Shown: piece after piece, positions 1-9,805 of the stretch | Layout of the letters: every line of letters begins with the position of its first letter | Numbering within the stretch: position 1 is the first letter of the stretch | Source: Verrucomicrobiia bacterium | GTDB taxonomy: Bacteria > Verrucomicrobiota > Verrucomicrobiia > Verrucomicrobiales > Akkermansiaceae | Assembly: GCA_947462875.1 (NCBI GenBank) | Contig: CANHQJ010000006.1 | Coordinates: 62,001 to 126,000 of the forward strand | Reading direction: 5' to 3' | Length of the DNA: 64,000 bases | The notes under the pieces: generated by a model | Told to the model about the DNA's origin: nothing | The model's database searches: none | What the model saw: only the letters and a program-made list of their open reading frames with translations | Made by a program: the position numbers and the translations under genes

Positions 1-1
1 T

Positions 2-235
2 GAGGTGGCGGCCGAGTCCGTGCAGATCGAAGCGGGATCGAAGTATTTTATCAATGCCGGTTCCGTCGGTCAGCCGCGCGATGGTGACTGGAGAGCCTGT
101 TACGCGATCTATGACATCGACACGCGCCTGGTTGTGTTCCGTCGTCTCGAGTATGACATTGCCAAAACGCAGCAGAAAATCCTCGATGCGGGATTGCCGG
201 AGATGCTCGCCGCTCGCTTGGCGGATGGCCGGTGA
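2..235 (+). CDS. Metallophosphoesterase family protein, C-terminal part (cut by window edge)
   Basis: The reading frame is open from the window edge to a TGA at 233-235, leaving about 77 C-terminal residues. The segment FINAGSVGQPRDGD matches the closing metal-site loop of YfcE/MJ0936-type calcineurin-like phosphodiesterases, which usually reads NPGSVGQPR. The tail after it (a short beta hairpin and helix) is typical of small bacterial family members of about 240 residues. The N-terminal metal ligands lie outside the window, so activity cannot be judged and the substrate is unknown. The gene ends 60 bases before lpxA on the same strand. Confidence 0.75.
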   Translation, partial: EVAAESVQIEAGSKYFINAGSVGQPRDGDWRACYAIYDIDTRLVVFRRLEYDIAKTQQKILDAGLPEMLAARLADGR

Positions 236-295
236 TTCTGCGCTTGACGCTGTGACTCCCTTCGGTCAACAAAGCGGAGCCAATTCCTTGTTGCC

Positions 296-1069
296 GTGAT
301 TCATCCTACTGCCATCATATCTGCCGATGCCGTTTTGGGCGTCGATCTCACGATCGGTCCCTACTGCATCGTCGGCGCCGGTGTGGTTCTCGGCGACCGC
401 TGCGTGTTGCATTCCCATGTGGTCATCGAGGGCCCCTGTCGCATCGGCTCCGACAATGAATTTTTCCCCTTTGCGGTGATTGGTGGAAAAACGCAGGACC
501 TCAAGTATATCGGCGAGCCCACGCACCTGGAGATCGGCGATCATAACGTATTCCGCGAAAATGCCACGGTGCATCGCGGCACACATGAGGATATCCCCAC
601 GCGCATCGGGCATCACAACTTGTTTCTTTGCTACTCGCACGTCGCCCACGACTGCCAACTCGGCAGTCACATCATCATGTCGAACAACGGCACGTTGGCG
701 GGGCATGTGGAAGTGGGGGACTACGCGATCATTTCGGGACTGACGGCGGTTCATCAGTTTTGCCGGATTGGCGAACATTCGATCACGGGGGGCTGCTCGA
801 AGATTGTGCAGGACATCGCGCCGTTCATGCTCGTGGATGGCAATCCCGCCACCACACGCGGATTGAACCAGGTAGGGCTTCAGCGCAGGGGATTTTCCGA
901 GGATGACATCCGCGCCCTGAAGTCGGCCTACAAAAAGCTCTTTCTGAAAAAAGATCTCAACATGGCCATGGCGCTCAGTTCTCTGAAAGCAAGCTCCGCG
1001 GCGAGCAACCCTCATGTGGCGGATTTGATGCAATTCATTGAAACTTCGCAGCGCGGGGTGACGCGTTGA
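296..1069 (+). CDS. lpxA: Acyl-ACP--UDP-N-acetylglucosamine O-acyltransferase
   Basis: LpxA performs the first step of lipid A synthesis, moving a 3-hydroxyacyl chain from ACP to the 3-OH of UDP-GlcNAc in the cytoplasm. The 257-residue product has the left-handed beta-helix hexapeptide pattern over residues 1-190 and a helical C-terminal domain, close to the usual length of about 262. The catalytic-base motif SHVAHDC puts the expected histidine at residue 118. A GTG codon at 296 is the start because the product then begins with IHPTAIIS, the canonical LpxA N-terminus. Unlike enteric bacteria, it is not next to lpxD or fabZ. Its presence says the organism builds an LPS-type outer membrane. Confidence 0.95.
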   Translation: MIHPTAIISADAVLGVDLTIGPYCIVGAGVVLGDRCVLHSHVVIEGPCRIGSDNEFFPFAVIGGKTQDLKYIGEPTHLEIGDHNVFRENATVHRGTHEDIPTRIGHHNLFLCYSHVAHDCQLGSHIIMSNNGTLAGHVEVGDYAIISGLTAVHQFCRIGEHSITGGCSKIVQDIAPFMLVDGNPATTRGLNQVGLQRRGFSEDDIRALKSAYKKLFLKKDLNMAMALSSLKASSAASNPHVADLMQFIETSQRGVTR

Positions 1070-1110
1070 TCGTGGCAAAACGGTTTTTTTTGTTTTTCTG
1101 TCAATCTTTC

Positions 1111-1139
1111 TTGACAAGTTTTGCCCCGAACCGTAGCTT
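1111..1139 (+). promoter_or_regulatory. Predicted sigma-70 promoter for rpoD
   Basis: TTGACA at 1111-1116 is followed after exactly 17 bases by TAGCTT at 1134-1139. It lies about 95 bases before the rpoD ATG and just after a T-rich run (1083-1096) that may end the lpxA transcript. The same spacing and a similar -10 (TAGGTT) recur in front of leuC. Confidence 0.5.
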
Positions 1140-1232
1140 CCGCCCCGCTCGTCTCACGACAAGCCCCTATCATAGGTGAATTTTGTCCAAATTTTCCCTA
1201 GTTCTTATCGATTGACAGGATCATACAACTTT

Positions 1233-3269
1233 ATGGCAACCAAGAAAGCACCGCTCAAGCCAACGCAATCCGCCAAGAAAACCAGCGCCAAACCAGTTCC
1301 CAAGGGGAAAAGTGCGCCCAAGAAGGTGGCCGCAGCCCCAAGCAAAGCGGTGCCGGCTGGCAAGTCGAAACCCGCCGAAAAGCCTGTGAGCAAAAAGCCT
1401 GCTCCCGCCACTCCGGCCAAAAAGCCAACTCTGCCTGCGAAAACAACTCCGCCTGCGAAAACAACTCCGCCCGCAAAAACAGCCAAGGCTCCGGTGAAAG
1501 CCGAGGTCAAAAAAGCGCCTGTGACCAAATCATCGGCCAAGCCTGTGGCGCCAGCTCCTGCCAAAGGCTCCTCCAAGTCGGCGGCTCCCGCCAGCAAAGC
1601 CACGGAACCGGCGGCCGATGCCAAGAAGTCCGGTAAAAAAGGCGGCAAGGACAAACCAAGGATTCACACGCCGGAAATTCAGGAGAAAATCCGCGAACTC
1701 ATCAAGCTCGCCAAGGAGCAGGAGTATCTGACCTACGACGACATCAACGAGATCCTGCCGAATAACATCGTGGATCCGGACGATGTCGAGGCCATCATGG
1801 AGCAATTGCGCTCCATGGAGTTCGATATCATCGATGCTTCGGAAGTGGACCGTTTCAAAGACCGCCGCGGCGATGAGAGCGAACTGGATGAGGACGACAC
1901 CAAGGGCGAGCAGAAGCTCGATATTCTCGATGACCCGGTGCGCATGTATCTCAAGCAAATGGGTCAGGTGCCCTTGCTCACGCGCGAGCAGGAAGTGGAG
2001 ATCAGCAAACGCATCGAGGATGCGGAAATCGAAGTGGCGCGCCACCTGCACCAGTTCGGATTCATGCATCTCGATTATCTCGACCTTGCCGACAAGCTGA
2101 TCAAAGGCAAAGAGCGCTTTGACCGCGTCATTCTCGACAAAAAAATCGAGAGCCGCGAGCGATACATGAAAGGCTTGCCGCGTCTCTGCGAGCAGCTCAA
2201 GGCCCTGCATGCGGACAACGATGACCTCTTCCGCCAGATCACCGCCAAGAATCCCCGCGGTCTGAAAAAACTTCAGGAAGAGTTTGCGAAAAACATCGGC
2301 AACCTCAATCGCCACTACGTGAAGTTTTATTTCAAGCAGAAGATCGTGGAAGATTTCTGTGAGAAGGTGGACGAGTATCAGCAGAAATTTTGGAAATACG
2401 GCCGCAAGCTGCAGACGAATCCCGAGGACAAGGCCACGCAAAACATTGTGCGCGAGCTCCAGCAGCACGCATGGCACACGATCGATACCTTTGATCAGGC
2501 ACATGCGAATTTGCGCCACTGGATGAAAATGGCGCTCAAAGCGAAAACGGAAATGGTCGAGGCCAACTTGCGCCTCGTGATTTCCATTGCCAAAAAATAC
2601 ACCAATCGCGGCCTTTCTTTCCTCGATCTGATTCAGGAAGGCAACATGGGTCTGATGAAGGCGGTGGAAAAATTCGAGTATCGCCGTGGATACAAATTCT
2701 CAACCTATGCCACCTGGTGGATTCGCCAGGCGATCACGCGCTCCATCGCCGACCAGGCGCGGACGATCCGCATTCCCGTGCACATGATCGAGACCATCAA
2801 CAAGCTGATGCGCGTGCAGAAGCAGTTGGTCCAGGAATACGGCCGCGAGCCTTCCCCGGAAGAAATCGCGGAAGAAATCCACCTTCCCGTCGAGCGTGTG
2901 CGTGCCGTTCTCAAAATGGCCCAGCAACCGATCTCGCTGCAAGCGCCCGTGGGCGATAGCGATGATACCTCCTTCGGCGATTTCATCGAAGACAAATCGG
3001 CCGATAACCCGATGGAAGAAGCGGGATTCTCGATGCTCAAGGACAAGATCAAGGACGTTCTCGACAGCCTCACCGAGCGCGAGCGCGAAGTGCTGGAGCA
3101 GCGTTTCGGCCTCAAGGACGGCTACTCGCGCACGCTGGAGGAAGTCGGCCGTCAGTTCCAAGTCACGCGCGAGCGGATTCGTCAGATCGAGGCCAAGGCC
3201 TTGCGTAAGATGCGTCACCCCACCCGTATCCGCAAACTGGAAGGCTTCATCGAGCTTCCCGGCGCCTAA
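1233..3269 (+). CDS. rpoD: RNA polymerase primary sigma factor (sigma-70) with long Lys/Ala/Pro-rich N-terminal tail
   Basis: This is the housekeeping sigma factor that directs RNA polymerase to -35/-10 promoters. The 678-residue product has a low-complexity basic tail (about residues 1-145) rich in K, A, P and S, then a region 1.1-like segment, and region 1.2 starting [12 protein letters not shown] near residue 232. It continues with a non-conserved domain, regions 2.1-2.4 ([20 protein letters not shown], then [14 protein letters not shown]), region 3, and a region 4.2 helix-turn-helix containing [21 protein letters not shown] 1233 is preferred to an upstream in-frame GTG at 1176, which overlaps the leader. 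The tail is partly encoded by 18-bp direct repeats at 1433-1486. Confidence 0.96.
   Translation: MATKKAPLKPTQSAKKTSAKPVPKGKSAPKKVAAAPSKAVPAGKSKPAEKPVSKKPAPATPAKKPTLPAKTTPPAKTTPPAKTAKAPVKAEVKKAPVTKSSAKPVAPAPAKGSSKSAAPASKATEPAADAKKSGKKGGKDKPRIHTPEIQEKIRELIKLAKEQEYLTYDDINEILPNNIVDPDDVEAIMEQLRSMEFDIIDASEVDRFKDRRGDESELDEDDTKGEQKLDILDDPVRMYLKQMGQVPLLTREQEVEISKRIEDAEIEVARHLHQFGFMHLDYLDLADKLIKGKERFDRVILDKKIESRERYMKGLPRLCEQLKALHADNDDLFRQITAKNPRGLKKLQEEFAKNIGNLNRHYVKFYFKQKIVEDFCEKVDEYQQKFWKYGRKLQTNPEDKATQNIVRELQQHAWHTIDTFDQAHANLRHWMKMALKAKTEMVEANLRLVISIAKKYTNRGLSFLDLIQEGNMGLMKAVEKFEYRRGYKFSTYATWWIRQAITRSIADQARTIRIPVHMIETINKLMRVQKQLVQEYGREPSPEEIAEEIHLPVERVRAVLKMAQQPISLQAPVGDSDDTSFGDFIEDKSADNPMEEAGFSMLKDKIKDVLDSLTEREREVLEQRFGLKDGYSRTLEEVGRQFQVTRERIRQIEAKALRKMRHPTRIRKLEGFIELPGA
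1433..1486 (+). repeat. 18-bp tandem repeat in the rpoD tail
   Basis: Two identical 18-bp units (1433-1450 and 1451-1468) are followed by a third diverged copy (1469-1486). They encode repeated Pro-Ala-Lys-Thr-Thr-Pro units in the basic tail of the sigma factor. Each unit is six codons, so copy-number changes keep the frame. Confidence 0.85.
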
Positions 3270-3289
3270 CATTTTTCCGCACTTCCCGC

Positions 3290-3913
3290 ATGTCGGAAAA
3301 AAACGCCATACCGAAAAAGGTGATCTACCGCCTTTCCACGTATCACCGCTGCCTGCAGCGACTGGCGGACAACGGCATCGAGACGGTGAGTTCCGGCACC
3401 CTGGCGAAAGCGGCAGGTGTGAACTCCTCGCAACTGCGCAAGGACATCACGTATCTGGGGCAATGGGGCACACGCGGTCTCGGCTATCCGGTGGAGACCC
3501 TGGCCAGCGCGCTGCGCGATGCCCTGCGGCAGGAAAAATTACAGCCCGTCATCCTCGTGGGTGCGGGCAATCTCGGCTCGGCCTTGCTGCGCTACCAAGG
3601 CTTCCAGAAAGAAGGCTTTGAGGTTGTGGCCGCATTCGATGCCGATCCCGCCGCGGCACGCAAACGCGGTGTCAACGTGCCGTTGTTTCTCGAAGAGGAA
3701 ATGGAGACGTTTCTGTTAGAAAATCCGGTGCGCTTGGCGATCCTCTGTGTTCCCGCCGAATTCGCCCAGGGCGTGGCGAATCGATTGGTGCGCGCCGGCA
3801 TTCAGGGCATCCTGAACTTCTCTCCCGCGGTGCTGGAGGTGCCGAAGGAGATTGTCGTCAACAGTGTCGATCTCGCCTCGGAGCTGGAAAATCTCAGCTA
3901 CTTCATTCGCTAG
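3290..3913 (+). CDS. rex: Redox-sensing transcriptional repressor Rex
   Basis: Rex dimers bind TTGTGAA-N4-TTCACAA operators and let go when NADH rises, coupling respiratory and fermentative genes to the NADH/NAD+ ratio. The 207-residue product has an N-terminal winged helix (residues 10-75, with [19 protein letters not shown] as recognition region) and a Rossmann domain with GAGNLG at 91-96. It ends with the domain-swapping C-terminal helix. The length is typical (about 210). It lies 20 bases after rpoD on the same strand and may be cotranscribed. A perfect Rex operator sits upstream of the cytochrome oxidase operon at 48052-48069. Confidence 0.95.
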   Translation: MSEKNAIPKKVIYRLSTYHRCLQRLADNGIETVSSGTLAKAAGVNSSQLRKDITYLGQWGTRGLGYPVETLASALRDALRQEKLQPVILVGAGNLGSALLRYQGFQKEGFEVVAAFDADPAAARKRGVNVPLFLEEEMETFLLENPVRLAILCVPAEFAQGVANRLVRAGIQGILNFSPAVLEVPKEIVVNSVDLASELENLSYFIR

Positions 3914-3984
3914 TCCGGGCAAGCTGCCGAAAAAAGCAAATCCGCCATTGTCCAAACGGCTTTTCCGCGCTATGGATGCGCGTC

Positions 3985-4530
3985 ATGTCCGATATTACCA
4001 TCACTCTCCACACCACCGCTGGCGACATCCGCGCCACCTTGTTCGCGTCGAAAGCTCCGATCACCTGCGCGAATTTCCTCAATCTGGCCCGCCGCGGCTA
4101 CTACAACAACGTCGCTTTCCACCGCGTGATCGATCGTTTCATGCTGCAAGGCGGCGATCCGACCGAAACCGGACGCGGCGGTCCCGGCTACAAATTCGCC
4201 GATGAGTTCCACCCCGAGCTGCGCCACAACAAGCCCGGCATTTTCTCCATGGCCAATGCCGGTCCGGGCACCAATGGCTCGCAGTTTTTCATCACCACGG
4301 TGCCTACGCCGTTTCTCGACAACCGCCACTCGGTATTCGGTGAGGTAACCTCGCCGCTCGATGTGGTGAAGAACGTCACTGGCAAAAACAACACCGGTGA
4401 GCAGGGATGCAAGTTCAACGGTGTGGGCGACAAGATCGTTTCCATCACCATCCACGATGACACCACGGCTCTGTTCGAGGCGCAAAAAGACAATCTGGAA
4501 CACTGGAACTCCATCCTCGATAAAAAGTAA
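3985..4530 (+). CDS. Cyclophilin-type peptidyl-prolyl cis-trans isomerase
   Basis: This protein catalyses cis-trans isomerisation of peptidyl-proline bonds. The single-domain product of 181 residues carries the cyclophilin core: [15 protein letters not shown] with the catalytic Arg, [20 protein letters not shown], and [12 protein letters not shown]. No signal peptide is seen, so it is probably cytoplasmic. ATG 3985 is chosen over ATG 3976 because the product then opens with SDITITLHT, matching family N-termini. The C-terminus (about 20 residues after the fold) is a short charged extension. It is followed 18 bases later by metG. Confidence 0.93.
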   Translation: MSDITITLHTTAGDIRATLFASKAPITCANFLNLARRGYYNNVAFHRVIDRFMLQGGDPTETGRGGPGYKFADEFHPELRHNKPGIFSMANAGPGTNGSQFFITTVPTPFLDNRHSVFGEVTSPLDVVKNVTGKNNTGEQGCKFNGVGDKIVSITIHDDTTALFEAQKDNLEHWNSILDKK

Positions 4531-4548
4531 TCGTCCTCTCCTTACGCC

Positions 4549-6108
4549 ATGCTTCTCACCACCGCCATCGACTATACCAACGGCTCGCCTCACATCGGTC
4601 ACGCCTATGAAAAAGTGCTCGCTGATGTGATCGCGCGCTACCAACGCCTGTGCGGGCGTCCGGTGTATTTCCTCACCGGTGTGGACCAGCACGGGCAAAA
4701 GGTCGAGCAAACGGCGGCCAAGGAAGGCGTCAGCCCGGAGGCATACGTCGAAAAAGTCACCGCACGCTTCACCGCGCTGTGGGAAAAAATCGGCGTGCAC
4801 TACGATGGCTGGGCTGCCACCACCGATCCTCGTCACAAGGCCTGCGTGCAGGCGATCCTCACCGATCTCAAGGAAAAGGGACAGCTCTACAAAAAAGCGT
4901 ATAACGGATTTTACTCCGTGCGCCAGGAGCAGTTCCTCACCGATCGCGATCGCGATGCGGAAGGAAACTTCGGCGCGGAGTGGGGGGAAGTCGTGGAGAT
5001 TCAGGAGGAAAACTGGTACTTCAAACTCAGTGATCACACGGAATGGCTGGCGGGTTTTTTGGAGAAGAACGATGTCATCCTGCCGCAGTTCCGCAAGGCC
5101 GAGCTGGTCAATGCCCTTGCGCGCAACGGCGGCATCGACCTCTGCATTTCCCGCCCGAAAGATCGTCTGCGCTGGGGCATCGAGTTTCCCTTTGACTCGG
5201 ACTACGTGACCTACGTCTGGTTTGATGCGCTGATCAATTACATCAGCTTCGCCGGTTACGGTAATCTCGATCCCTCGTTGCCGGATTTTGCGGCGACCTG
5301 GGAAAAGGTCGTGCACATCATCGGCAAGGACATCATGGTCCCGGCGCACGGCATTTACTGGTACTGCATGTTGCATGCGATGGGCTTCCGCGATGAGGAC
5401 ATGCCGACTTTGCTGGTGCACGGTTGGTGGAACATCCGCGGCGAAAAAATGTCGAAGACTCTCGGCAATGTGGTCGATCCCGATCAGCTGGCGGACACCT
5501 TCGGCGTCGATGCCCTGCGCTACTACCTGTGCCGCGATATCAGCACGGGCAAGGATAGCGACTTCGATCTGGATCGCCTCGTCATGCTCTTCAACACCGA
5601 GCTCGCGAACGAACTCGGCAATTTGTGCAATCGTGCGCTGAACATGAGCCAGAAATTCACGGGCGGTGTGCTGCATTGTTACCTGCCTCTGGAGGAAGAG
5701 GATCTGGGGCTGCAACACAGCCTGGTGGAATCGCTCAATCTCTATCGGGAAGCGATGGATGCGTATGACATTTCCAAAGGTCTCGAAGCCCTCAACCGCC
5801 ATGTGGTGAATTGCAATATCTACGCCGAGCGCATGAAGCCGTGGGAGATGAATAAAAATCCGGAGAACAAAGAGCGGGTCGCCACGGTGCTCTATCATCT
5901 GGCGGAAAGTGTCGCGCATTGCGCGGTGATGCTCTCGCCGGTGCTGCCCGATGCGGCGGCGAAACTCGCCGAGCAAATCGACCTGCCCGGACTGCTCGAT
6001 CGCAAGATCGATGAGCTGTCGTGGGGTCTGGTGCCAAACGATCATGTGATCCGGAAACCGAGCCCCGTTTTCCCGCGCATCGTGCCCGCCACTCCGCCTG
6101 ACGCATGA
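4549..6108 (+). CDS. metG: Methionine--tRNA ligase, short form
   Basis: The enzyme charges tRNA-Met with methionine. The class I signature is complete: HIGHAYE near residue 15, and the KMSKS loop as EKMSKTLGN near residue 300. The anticodon-binding helical domain follows. The 519-residue form lacks the zinc-knuckle cysteines in the connective region and also the C-terminal tRNA-binding dimer domain found in the E. coli enzyme, so it belongs to the compact Bacillus/Thermus-like type. The stop codon overlaps the next gene's start by four bases (ATGA), which implies translational coupling with the permease. Confidence 0.95.
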   Translation: MLLTTAIDYTNGSPHIGHAYEKVLADVIARYQRLCGRPVYFLTGVDQHGQKVEQTAAKEGVSPEAYVEKVTARFTALWEKIGVHYDGWAATTDPRHKACVQAILTDLKEKGQLYKKAYNGFYSVRQEQFLTDRDRDAEGNFGAEWGEVVEIQEENWYFKLSDHTEWLAGFLEKNDVILPQFRKAELVNALARNGGIDLCISRPKDRLRWGIEFPFDSDYVTYVWFDALINYISFAGYGNLDPSLPDFAATWEKVVHIIGKDIMVPAHGIYWYCMLHAMGFRDEDMPTLLVHGWWNIRGEKMSKTLGNVVDPDQLADTFGVDALRYYLCRDISTGKDSDFDLDRLVMLFNTELANELGNLCNRALNMSQKFTGGVLHCYLPLEEEDLGLQHSLVESLNLYREAMDAYDISKGLEALNRHVVNCNIYAERMKPWEMNKNPENKERVATVLYHLAESVAHCAVMLSPVLPDAAAKLAEQIDLPGLLDRKIDELSWGLVPNDHVIRKPSPVFPRIVPATPPDA

Positions 6109-7721
6109 AAAAGTCCTTCAGCCTGATGCTCGCCTGGCGCTACCTCAATCCGCGCCGGGCTTGGATTTCCTCAATCACCATGATCTCGGTGATCGGAGTT
6201 CTGTTAGGAGTATTGGTGCTGGTGGTGGTCATGGCGGTCTATGCGGGGCTGGAGCGCGAGCAGAAAAAACGACTGCTCGGATTTTCCCCGCACTTGTTGT
6301 TGCAATACAGCGAGACGGGGGAGCGCATGAACGAGATTTCCAACTGGGGCGAGGTGGTCGAGCGCATGCAGCAAATCCCCGGCGTGATTTCCTCCTATCC
6401 GCACATCGAGGACAATGCCGTGCTCGATTCATCCGATCTGCAACGGCCGGTGAACTACCAGGCGGTGGACTCGAACGATGCGGTGCAAATGCAGGGAGTG
6501 GAGGAAATTCTCGACTTGGAGAACTACCCCGGATCCACCGCCGACATGGGGCTGGATGCGCGGGTGGTGGTGTCTTCCCTCATGGCGGATCAATTCCAGT
6601 GGCAGCTCGGCGACAAGATCAATCTCTACTCCACACGAAATTTCCAGGAAGTGCTCAAGGCCTACAAGAGCACCGAGCAGGATCTGGTGCGCGATCGTTT
6701 TGCCGATACGATGAAGGCCGTGAAAGTCCTGGTGGACGAACAGTGGCAGGAAACGGCGGAAGGATTCACACTGAGCCGCGCACAAGCGAACGTGCTCAAC
6801 CAACTCTATCCGATTTACGAAACGGAAGATGTGCGCGAGAGCGAACGCAGTGCGATTCTCGGGATGCTACAGTTGTTTGATGGCGCGACGCATGATGCGG
6901 CAAAGGACACCTTTCATTTTGCCGCCGGGACCAAAGCCGAGTTCAAAAAGCATCATGACTTGCTGTGGACTGCCGAAAAGGATCAACTCGATGCCGATGT
7001 GCTCAAGAACTTGAAAGGCATCATCTTGCCGCGCGAGGTGGAAATCGTCGGCGTCTTTCAGGCCTCGCAAATGGTGAAGATGCCGGATTTGTTCGTGCCC
7101 TTGCCGCTGGCGCAGGGCCTATCGGGACTGGGCGAGGGGGTGCAGGGCGTGGCCTTGCGCATCGATGATGCCTATCAAGCGGATGCTTTTGTGGCAAAGG
7201 TATTACCCGCGCTTGATTCCGGTTGGATGGTATTCACGTGGGCGGATCAATACGCGCAGTTTTTCTCTCTCATCAGCCAGCAGCGGGTGATGATGTATTT
7301 TGTGCTGAGTTTCATCGTCCTGATTTCCGCGTTTTCGATGATGGCGGTGATGTTCACGGTGACGATTCAGAAGAAAAAGGAAATCGGCGTGATGAAGGCG
7401 CTTGGCGCGACGCCCGGCCAGATCATGCGGGTGTTTCTCTATCAAGGCACCATTCTCGGTGTCGCCGGTGCGGTGCTGGGAGTGTTTCTCGGACGTCTCG
7501 TGATTTATGGCAGAGGATCTCTCCAGGAAGTGCTGCGCCACCTCGGCTTCGATCCCTTCTCCGCCCGTCTCACCGGCTTCAAGGTGCTGCCCGCCTACAT
7601 GGACTGGCGCGAGCAGGTCCTGATCGGATGCATGGGCTTGTTGCTTTGCATGTTGGCTTCTTTTGTTCCCGCTTATTTCGCCTCGCGCAGTGATGCGGCC
7701 CGATCCTTGAGAAACATCTGA
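6105..7721 (+). CDS. ABC transporter permease, LolC/LolE-like
   Basis: The protein has the MacB/FtsX permease layout: one membrane helix at the N-terminus (residues 20-48, ISSITMISVIGVLLGVL region), a long periplasmic domain, then three C-terminal helices. The cytoplasmic coupling loop reads KKKEIGVMKALGATPGQIM. The conserved N-terminal segment LAWRYLNPRRAW is typical of lipoprotein-releasing permeases. At 538 residues it is longer than E. coli LolC (about 400), the extra length lying in the periplasmic domain. No LolD ATPase is adjacent, so the partner must be encoded elsewhere. Lipoprotein release to the outer membrane is likely but is inferred from the family. Confidence 0.85.
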   Translation: MKKSFSLMLAWRYLNPRRAWISSITMISVIGVLLGVLVLVVVMAVYAGLEREQKKRLLGFSPHLLLQYSETGERMNEISNWGEVVERMQQIPGVISSYPHIEDNAVLDSSDLQRPVNYQAVDSNDAVQMQGVEEILDLENYPGSTADMGLDARVVVSSLMADQFQWQLGDKINLYSTRNFQEVLKAYKSTEQDLVRDRFADTMKAVKVLVDEQWQETAEGFTLSRAQANVLNQLYPIYETEDVRESERSAILGMLQLFDGATHDAAKDTFHFAAGTKAEFKKHHDLLWTAEKDQLDADVLKNLKGIILPREVEIVGVFQASQMVKMPDLFVPLPLAQGLSGLGEGVQGVALRIDDAYQADAFVAKVLPALDSGWMVFTWADQYAQFFSLISQQRVMMYFVLSFIVLISAFSMMAVMFTVTIQKKKEIGVMKALGATPGQIMRVFLYQGTILGVAGAVLGVFLGRLVIYGRGSLQEVLRHLGFDPFSARLTGFKVLPAYMDWREQVLIGCMGLLLCMLASFVPAYFASRSDAARSLRNI

Positions 7722-7724
7722 CAT

Positions 7725-8582
7725 ATGAGAACCTGGATCATCATCGACGGCGAAAAGTCCGGACCTTTCGACATCGCGCAAATCGCGCGTCGCCTTGAAT
7801 CGGGAGATCTCAAGCCGGAAACCTATGGCTGGATCGAGGGCATGAGAGAGTGGCAACCCCTCTCGACCATACCGCAATTTTCCGAGAGCTGCCGCCAGGC
7901 GCAGACGCCCACACCACCGCCCTTGCCCGCCGTGGTGATTGACAGCACGGCTCCACCAAGCACGGTGCATTGGCAGATTCCCGCGAGCACCATGCAGGAA
8001 AAAACGGCGATTCTGATCCGACGTTTTTTTGCCCGTTGGTTCGATATGTTGCTGTGGTCTTCCGCCTATATGTGCGCGTTGCAGCTCTCCGGTTCGGATC
8101 TGAAGTCCTTGATGATGAGCTTCTGGTTCAACTACACGATGATGATCGTGTGGCTTTTGATCGAGGCGGCGATGATCCACGCCTGGGGCTCCACTCCGGG
8201 CAAGGCTTTGTTAGGGCTCCGTGTGCGCCGTGCCGATGGCAGCGCTCTTCGGGTAGGCCTCAGTCTGTTGCGCTCCATCCGTGTCTATCTGATGGGCATG
8301 GGCATGAGCCATCCGTTGCTGCTGCCCTTGTGTCACGGCTTTTCGTGGTGGTTCGTGCGCAAGCATGGCGCGGCGCTGTGGGATGGCGCCGTGGGCGTGC
8401 GCGTTACGATGCAGCCGATCCAGGTATGGCGCTGGGTCATCTATGCGATGGCAGCCTTTTTCATCATGCAAATCAGCGGTATGATTCTCGAACCCGTCAC
8501 CCGCGAGATCATGCAGGAAAATTTCCCCGAGCAAGCCAAGTGGCTCGATTCCTTACTACCAGCGCCTAAACCAACTCCATGA
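7725..8582 (+). CDS. GYF_2 domain-RDD family membrane protein
   Basis: Residues 1-50 form a GYF_2 module (IIDGEKSGPFDIAQIARRL, then GMREWQPLS), a presumed proline-peptide-binding fold. After a Pro-rich linker (about 60-85) comes an RDD domain starting RRFFARWFDMLLW, with several hydrophobic helices and the Gly-containing motif STPGKALLGLRV. The product has 285 residues. RDD proteins are linked to ion transport in some bacteria, but the function of this fusion is not established. It starts 3 bases after the permease and its stop overlaps the next gene (ATGA at 8579), so the three genes look like one operon. Confidence 0.8.
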   Translation: MRTWIIIDGEKSGPFDIAQIARRLESGDLKPETYGWIEGMREWQPLSTIPQFSESCRQAQTPTPPPLPAVVIDSTAPPSTVHWQIPASTMQEKTAILIRRFFARWFDMLLWSSAYMCALQLSGSDLKSLMMSFWFNYTMMIVWLLIEAAMIHAWGSTPGKALLGLRVRRADGSALRVGLSLLRSIRVYLMGMGMSHPLLLPLCHGFSWWFVRKHGAALWDGAVGVRVTMQPIQVWRWVIYAMAAFFIMQISGMILEPVTREIMQENFPEQAKWLDSLLPAPKPTP

Positions 8583-9757
8583 AATCGATCGCCCTGTTTT
8601 TAACCGTCTGCATCGCCAGCATCAGTTGCCAAAAAGAGAAAGCTCCGCTCACGACCGCGAGTGCGGCCGAAACCACAATTGCTACGATGAGCCGTGCGGA
8701 CGCAGAGGCTTTGGTCAAACAGCAGTGGGAAAAAACGTTAGAGACACTGCGCAAGGATCGTGCGGCGGAGATGGAGAGTAAAGAAATCACCCTCGGTGAT
8801 AAAAAGATGCGGTTCCTCCAGCGCGAGGTCGGGGAGGCTCCGGAAGGTGGTCGGGCTCTTTTGATCTCGCTGCACGGCGGTGGTAGCGCGGCACCACAGG
8901 TCAATGATGGGCAGTGGCAAAATCAAATCCGTCTTTATGATCCGGAGGGCTCGCTTTACATCGCTCCGCGCGCGCCGACCAATACCTGGAATCTCTGGCA
9001 TGAAGGACACATCGATGGCTTGTTCGATCGGTTGATTGCCAATTGCATCGCGATTCATGGCATCAATCCGGACAAAGTTTACGTGATGGGCTATTCCGCT
9101 GGCGGTGATGGTGTCTATCAGATCGGTCCGCGCATGGCCGACCGCTGGGCCGCCGCTTCGATGATGGCCGGTCACCCGAATGAGGCGAAACCGCTCAACC
9201 TGCGCAACGTGCCTTTTTCGCTTCAGGTGGGAGGAAAAGATGCTGCGTTCAAACGCAATGAAATTTGCCAACAATGGGCGGAGAAACTCGATACACTCGA
9301 AAAAGAAAATCCAGGGTCTTACGTGCATTTTTTCAAATCCTATCCGGAGTTCGGGCATTGGATGAACCGTCAGGATGCCGTGGCGGTGCCCTGGATGTTG
9401 AAATACACGCGTCAAGCGTGGCCCAAGGCTGTGACCTGGTATCAGGATGATGTCATCAGCCCGCGGATGTATTGGCTTGCCGTGGATCCCGCGCAAGCAA
9501 AAGCGGGTCAGTTGATCGAAGCTCGCTGCGAGGGCCAGCACATTGCCATCAAATCGGCGGATGTCATGAAAGTTACCCTGCGCCTCTCTGATTCGTTGTT
9601 GAATCTGGACGAAGAAGTCCGCGTGACGTGGAATAACAAGGAAGTGTTCTCTGGCAAAGTCGCGCGCAGTGCTGAAGCCATCGAAAAATCCCTCGCCGAG
9701 CGCGCGGATCCCTCCACGATCGCAACGGCTCTGCTGGAAGTGAGTGCGCCACAGTGA
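8579..9757 (+). CDS. Lipoprotein alpha/beta hydrolase (esterase/PHB-depolymerase-like)
   Basis: A lipoprotein signal with lipobox ASISC puts the modified Cys at residue 17. The alpha/beta-hydrolase core shows an oxyanion strand with LHGGGSAAP, the nucleophile elbow GYSAGG, and a late His in FKSYPEFGHWM. These give a plausible Ser-Asp-His triad, with the acid probably the Asp of QVGGKD. The order resembles feruloyl-esterase and poly-3-hydroxybutyrate-depolymerase-like secreted enzymes. About 90 residues beyond the fold are not recognised and look like a beta-rich appendage. The substrate is not known. The gene is translationally coupled to the preceding RDD gene. Confidence 0.78.
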   Translation: MKSIALFLTVCIASISCQKEKAPLTTASAAETTIATMSRADAEALVKQQWEKTLETLRKDRAAEMESKEITLGDKKMRFLQREVGEAPEGGRALLISLHGGGSAAPQVNDGQWQNQIRLYDPEGSLYIAPRAPTNTWNLWHEGHIDGLFDRLIANCIAIHGINPDKVYVMGYSAGGDGVYQIGPRMADRWAAASMMAGHPNEAKPLNLRNVPFSLQVGGKDAAFKRNEICQQWAEKLDTLEKENPGSYVHFFKSYPEFGHWMNRQDAVAVPWMLKYTRQAWPKAVTWYQDDVISPRMYWLAVDPAQAKAGQLIEARCEGQHIAIKSADVMKVTLRLSDSLLNLDEEVRVTWNNKEVFSGKVARSAEAIEKSLAERADPSTIATALLEVSAPQ

Positions 9758-9805
9758 TCGAAAAAACAGTGGTTTTTCCGGAACAATTGTGATTTTCTTC
9801 ACGGC

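Noticed and set aside
1433-1486. CRISPR array
   Set aside because: The 18-bp units are tandem without spacers and lie inside rpoD coding sequence.
9787-9804. Second Rex operator before argB
   Set aside because: TTGTGAT-N4-TTCACGG has three mismatches to the consensus arms and ends two bases before the ATG, and arginine synthesis is not a Rex target I know.
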